Source: JAKFEW01 sp036675505 (lineage in GTDB: Bacteria; Cyanobacteriota; Sericytochromatia; S15B-MN24; JAQBPE01). From it: a stretch of DNA of 64,000 bases. Below are positions 61,575-64,000 of this stretch, in pieces. The position numbers and the translations under genes were made by a program. The stretch covers positions 176,807 through 240,806 of the forward strand of contig JAKFEW010000139.1 in the NCBI GenBank assembly GCA_036675505.1, written 5' to 3'. Each line of letters opens with the position of its first letter. Within the stretch, counting starts at the first letter, position 1. The notes under the pieces were generated by a model. It worked only from the letters and a program-made list of their open reading frames with translations. It was not told where the DNA came from and made no database searches.

Positions 61575-62793
61575 CGTCATAGATGACCTCAGAGGTCCCA
61601 TCGGGGTTGTACTGGATGCGGCTGCAATGCGCGGATTGAGTTGGTGTCCTTGTCTCATCGGGCGCAGGCGTGGCGGGCTGGCTCGGCTGGGTCGCCGAGG
61701 GCCTGGGAGCAGGCGTGGCGGGCCGGCCCGGTGCGGGAATGGCGGGCGCCGGGCTCACGGTAGTCGCTTTGATCCGGATGGTGCGCAGCCGGTTATTGTC
61801 GGTGTCGGCGATGATCAGGGCACCGTCCGGTGCGACGGCGAGACCATGCGGAGCGGCTAGTCGCGCGTCTTTCGCCGATCCGTCCGCGAAAGCGGGCGCC
61901 TGGCCCTCGATGAAGGCCACGGCCTGACCGTCGGCCGTGACGTACAGCAGCCGGTTGGCGCCGCGGCCGGCGTCGACCACGAAGTAGTTGCCGTTGACCA
62001 CGATGAGCCCTGCGGGGTCTTCCAGGGGAAGGCGCGCGACGGCCACGACCTTGCCGTCCTGGAGCCGGAAGAGGCCGGTCTTCGCCAGCATCGTCAGCTG
62101 GTCGTCGGGCCCGACCACGGCCGCCACCAATCCAGCCTTGGCCGCGACCAGGGTCTTGACCGTGCCATCGGGCGCCACCTCGCGCAGCGCGCCGGCGTCG
62201 ATGACGAGCAGGTTTCCTTCGTCGTCGAGCGCCAATGCGCTCGGCTCGACGAACACGGCTTCCTCGCCGGTACCGTCGCTCGCCGCCTCGCCCATTCCTC
62301 CGCCGGCGAGCGTCGAGACCGTGCCGTCGCTCGCGACCTGGCGGATGCGCTTGTTGCTGGTGTCGGCGACGTAGATCGTTCCGTCTTTGGCCGCGATCAC
62401 CGCGCGCGGCGAGTCGAAAAGCGCTTCCTCGGCCGAGCCGTCGGCGAAGCCGGCCGTGCCCGCTGCCCCCAGCCACGTCTCCACCGTGCCGTCGCCCTTC
62501 GCACGACGGATCGCATGGTTGCCGGTGTCAGCAACGTAGAGCGTGCCTTTCGCGTCGAAGGCCAGGCCCTGCGGGTGGTCGAACTGCGCGGTCTCCCCCT
62601 GGCCGTCGGCGAGCCCAGGCTCGCCTGAACCTGCCACCGTGCCGACCGTGACGCTCGGCGTCTTCGCGCCTAGTTGCCCCGGACCGCCGGGAACCACGGA
62701 ACCTGCCGGCGTCAGCACGCCGGCCGGGACGACCGGGCAGCCGGTAAGCAACACGAGTGCCGAAAGGGACGCGACGAGACGAGCGTGAATCAT
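61552..62793 (-). CDS. NHL-repeat beta-propeller lipoprotein
   Basis: A 413-aa lipoprotein (lipobox LLTGC, Cys19) followed by about six NHL repeats with the pattern GTLYVADTGNHAIRR, TIYVADTSNKRIRQ and ALIIADTDNNRLRTI, which together close a beta-propeller. A Pro/Ala/Thr-rich tail (about 345-395) and a Cys-containing end (HCSRIQY, VMCDDPF) follow. Such proteins bind partners or act as scaffolds on the cell surface. The start at 62793 has AGGAG upstream. A broken copy of one repeat lies just upstream at 62805-62921. Confidence 0.82.
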   Translation of the reverse strand: MIHARLVASLSALVLLTGCPVVPAGVLTPAGSVVPGGPGQLGAKTPSVTVGTVAGSGEPGLADGQGETAQFDHPQGLAFDAKGTLYVADTGNHAIRRAKGDGTVETWLGAAGTAGFADGSAEEALFDSPRAVIAAKDGTIYVADTSNKRIRQVASDGTVSTLAGGGMGEAASDGTGEEAVFVEPSALALDDEGNLLVIDAGALREVAPDGTVKTLVAAKAGLVAAVVGPDDQLTMLAKTGLFRLQDGKVVAVARLPLEDPAGLIVVNGNYFVVDAGRGANRLLYVTADGQAVAFIEGQAPAFADGSAKDARLAAPHGLAVAPDGALIIADTDNNRLRTIRIKATTVSPAPAIPAPGRPATPAPRPSATQPSQPATPAPDETRTPTQSAHCSRIQYNPDGTSEVIYDVMCDDPF

Positions 62794-62804
62794 GGCATGC
62801 GCTC

Positions 62805-62921
62805 CTAGGGACCAGCGTGGCTCCAGTGCATAACGCTAGCAGGCGGGGAAGGTTCCGTCGATATGCTCCGCTGGATCGCGTGGTTGCTGCTGTCGGCCAC
62901 GTATAGTATGCCCTTCTCGAT
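62805..62921 (-). pseudogene. Relic of an NHL-repeat gene
   Basis: The minus strand reads IEKGILYVADSSNHAIQRS and then unrelated codons to a TAG at 62805. The LYVAD-S-NHAI core is nearly the same as a repeat in the intact gene just downstream. A stop codon directly precedes the fragment and no start codon is in place, so it is a remnant of a duplicated or deleted NHL gene. Confidence 0.6.
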
Positions 62922-62938
62922 TTATAAGCTGCAACTCA

Positions 62939-63346
62939 TCAAGGCCGCAGGCGGAAGGTTTGCTTGCCCTTCAAGCGGTAAACCTCGAAGTCCGAATCGA
63001 GCGTAAAAACGTCTCGAAGGCCCCGCGCTTCGGCAAGCGCTACCAATGAGGCATCCGCGAGATCCATCGGAACGTCGCGGTACTTGTCCATCAGCCCTTG
63101 CAAGACCGGGGCCGTCGACGCCGTGCTGTCGGCGACGTCTACGACCCCACGGTCCACGAGCTTCCACAGCCCGGCCTGCCCCGGCCAGCCGGCCAACTTG
63201 CCCAGGAAGTAGTGCGCCTCGGTCATGACCGGCCATGTCGTCACGAAGCCCTTGCCCTGCTTGAGCAGGAACGCCACGCAGGCGGCGTGGTCCTGGTCGC
63301 CCTTATTGATCACGGCAACCAGCGGTCCGGTATCGATCAACATCAC
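62939..63346 (-). CDS. PIN-domain ribonuclease toxin (VapC-like)
   Basis: A 135-aa PIN domain, probably the toxin of a type II toxin-antitoxin pair that cuts RNA. The acidic metal-binding residues are all in place: Asp5 (LIDTGPLVA), Glu43 (MTEAHYFL), Asp95/Asp98 (MDLADASLVALAE) and Asp117 (FTLDSDF). The ATG overlaps the antitoxin stop by 4 nt. The C-terminus is basic (FRLRP). Confidence 0.88.
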   Translation of the reverse strand: MMLIDTGPLVAVINKGDQDHAACVAFLLKQGKGFVTTWPVMTEAHYFLGKLAGWPGQAGLWKLVDRGVVDVADSTASTAPVLQGLMDKYRDVPMDLADASLVALAEARGLRDVFTLDSDFEVYRLKGKQTFRLRP

Positions 63347-63654
63347 GAGAGCCGGCGACGACGCGCGAGCTTTTGCTGCATGCCTTCTCCGAAGACAGCC
63401 TCGCTGTCCCGCGCGGCGGGCGCGTCCGGCAGGTCCACGGCACCGATGACGTCCGAAAGAAGCGCGGACAAGTCTTCGGTCAGCACTTCATCGCAGCGGT
63501 TCAAGACGGCTTCTCGCATCAAATCCGAAGTCGTCGTTCCTAACCGTTCGGCCGCCAAGGCCACGCGCCTGGCCTCCTCGGATGACAGCCGAACGCTCTT
63601 CGGAGACTGCCGGTTGCCCTGGCGTCCCAGGGAGGTCGAAACAACTTTGCGCAT
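63343..63654 (-). CDS. Ribbon-helix-helix antitoxin
   Basis: A 103-aa protein whose N-terminal half has a ribbon-helix-helix pattern (SPKSVRLSSEEARRVALAAERLGTTTSDLM split: strand SVRLS, helices SEEARRVALAAERL and TTSDLMREAVL). The C-terminal half would wrap the PIN toxin. I use the ATG at 63654 because GGGGGAGGG lies six bases upstream. It comes first in the pair, as usual, and overlaps the toxin by 4 nt. It probably represses its own promoter through the repeats at 63671-63692. Confidence 0.8.
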   Translation of the reverse strand: MRKVVSTSLGRQGNRQSPKSVRLSSEEARRVALAAERLGTTTSDLMREAVLNRCDEVLTEDLSALLSDVIGAVDLPDAPAARDSEAVFGEGMQQKLARRRRLS

Positions 63655-63670
63655 TACACCCTCCCCCGTA

Positions 63671-63692
63671 ATACATTGCACGAACATTGTAT
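63671..63692 (-). promoter_or_regulatory. Toxin-antitoxin promoter with operator-like repeats
   Basis: On the minus strand TACAAT (63691-63686) is a -10 candidate. The same segment read on the plus strand contains ACATTGCA and ACATTGTA as direct repeats 11 bp apart, about one helical turn, within an imperfect palindrome (ATACATTG / CATTGTAT). This is the usual layout for cooperative binding of RHH dimers. Confidence 0.55.
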
Positions 63693-63757
63693 CACGGAGC
63701 GATTGCAGCGAGTAGAGCGGTTCCAAAGTTGTCCAGCCAACCCCAGTCGTATTATGT

Positions 63758-63787
63758 AACCCCGAATCGCGATCGCGGTTCGGGGTT
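63758..63787. terminator. Terminator-like hairpin right of the toxin-antitoxin pair
   Basis: A perfect 9-bp stem (AACCCCGAA / TTCGGGGTT) enclosing a CGCGATCGCG core, followed on the plus strand by TCTTC. No plus-strand gene that it would serve is recognisable just upstream, so it may end a transcript of a lost gene. Confidence 0.5.
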
Positions 63788-64000
63788 TCTTCATTACGCG
63801 GTGGCGGAATTCTCGGTCATGGGAGAGCGGCCCATGGGTTCAAAAGCGGCACGCCGGGCGCTTCGAAGTCGGCGAGGTGTAGGGGCGAAAAATCTTGCGC
63901 CGCCAGAGGCGGCGTCCGAGCAAGAATCCGGCGCCGCGGCGTAGAGCCGCGGCGCCGGATTCTTGTGAGCTGAGTCGCTCGTCAATTTGGGCCTTTGCGG
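63788..64000. repeat. Gene-free right end with a 20-bp perfect palindrome and REP-like sequence
   Basis: No supported gene lies in the last 213 bases. GTGTAGGGGCG (63877-63887), also present at 53511-53521, leads into a nested stem-loop set. First is GCCGCC-AGA-GGCGGC with flanking CTTGC/GCAAG (about 63894-63924). Next is a perfect 20-bp inverted repeat with a 5-base loop (63921-63940 with 63946-63965). The composition resembles intergenic palindromic repeats scattered in GC-rich genomes. Confidence 0.55.

Noticed and set aside
63687..63944. 85-codon plus-strand frame at the right end
   Set aside because: It runs through the terminator-like hairpin and the nested palindrome, and its ending is the translation of the repeat. 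There is no ribosome binding site and no recognisable domain.

Overview
The window is a very GC-rich bacterial chromosome segment with dense, mostly short-spaced genes. Third codon positions are overwhelmingly G or C, and start codons include GTG and TTG as well as ATG. A secretin, a pilM-N-O-P-Q locus, many lipoproteins and a predicted outer-membrane beta-barrel fused to SppA point to a two-membrane (diderm) cell. SpoVS, a SpoIID-like protein, RNase Y/YmdB and a single-chain glycyl-tRNA synthetase are features shared with deep-branching, mostly uncultured phyla. My best but weak guess is a non-photosynthetic relative of cyanobacteria (Sericytochromatia/Tanganyikabacteria-like). Armatimonadota, Eremiobacterota and Myxococcota are alternatives. 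There is no rRNA in the window to decide.

Layout. 0-10 kb: a purple-acid-phosphatase-like lipoprotein, a GMC oxidoreductase with its small Tat subunit, two EF-hand lipoproteins and an alpha-glucan phosphorylase. 10-16 kb: a tight minus-strand operon of a membrane protein, a minimal penicillin-binding transpeptidase and a SpoIID-like protein, then a double GNAT protein and a lipoprotein. 16-26 kb (plus strand): prfA-prmC, a zinc carboxypeptidase lipoprotein, recA, rny-ymdB-spoVS, a lipoprotein and a membrane glycosyltransferase. 26-43 kb (minus strand): a long co-directional block running from gyrA through a MshEN-like protein, a PP2C phosphatase, an FHA protein, a kinase-NHL protein, two prepilins, an ABC exporter with a TPR protein, the prepilin peptidase and pilMNOPQ to glyS.

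43-57 kb: a second membrane glycosyltransferase, a DinG-type helicase, a clostripain-family lipoprotein, a PPC-domain lipoprotein, a small membrane protein, an alpha/beta hydrolase, a very large MalT/SARP-type regulator, a DUF350 membrane protein and the barrel-SppA fusion. 57-60.5 kb: an M15 peptidase, thrB, lysC and tRNA-Ala(GGC). 60.6-64 kb is the only accessory-looking stretch: a lone nucleotidyltransferase, decayed gene fragments, an NHL-repeat lipoprotein with a broken NHL relic beside it, a PIN/RHH toxin-antitoxin pair and strong palindromes.

How it fits together. The central block links type IV pilus assembly with a phosphorylation module (kinase, phosphatase, FHA reader) and a possible nucleotide-sensing MshEN protein. 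Motor ATPases (PilB/PilT) and PilC are not in the window. Many other genes are exported lipoproteins or envelope peptidases, so the segment is rich in surface biology. I see no CRISPR array, phage, insertion sequence or biosynthetic cluster. The most unusual items are the EF-hand lipoprotein with an octapeptide repeat, the barrel-SppA fusion, the kinase-zinc ribbon-NHL protein and the recurrent placement of palindromes directly after -10 boxes.
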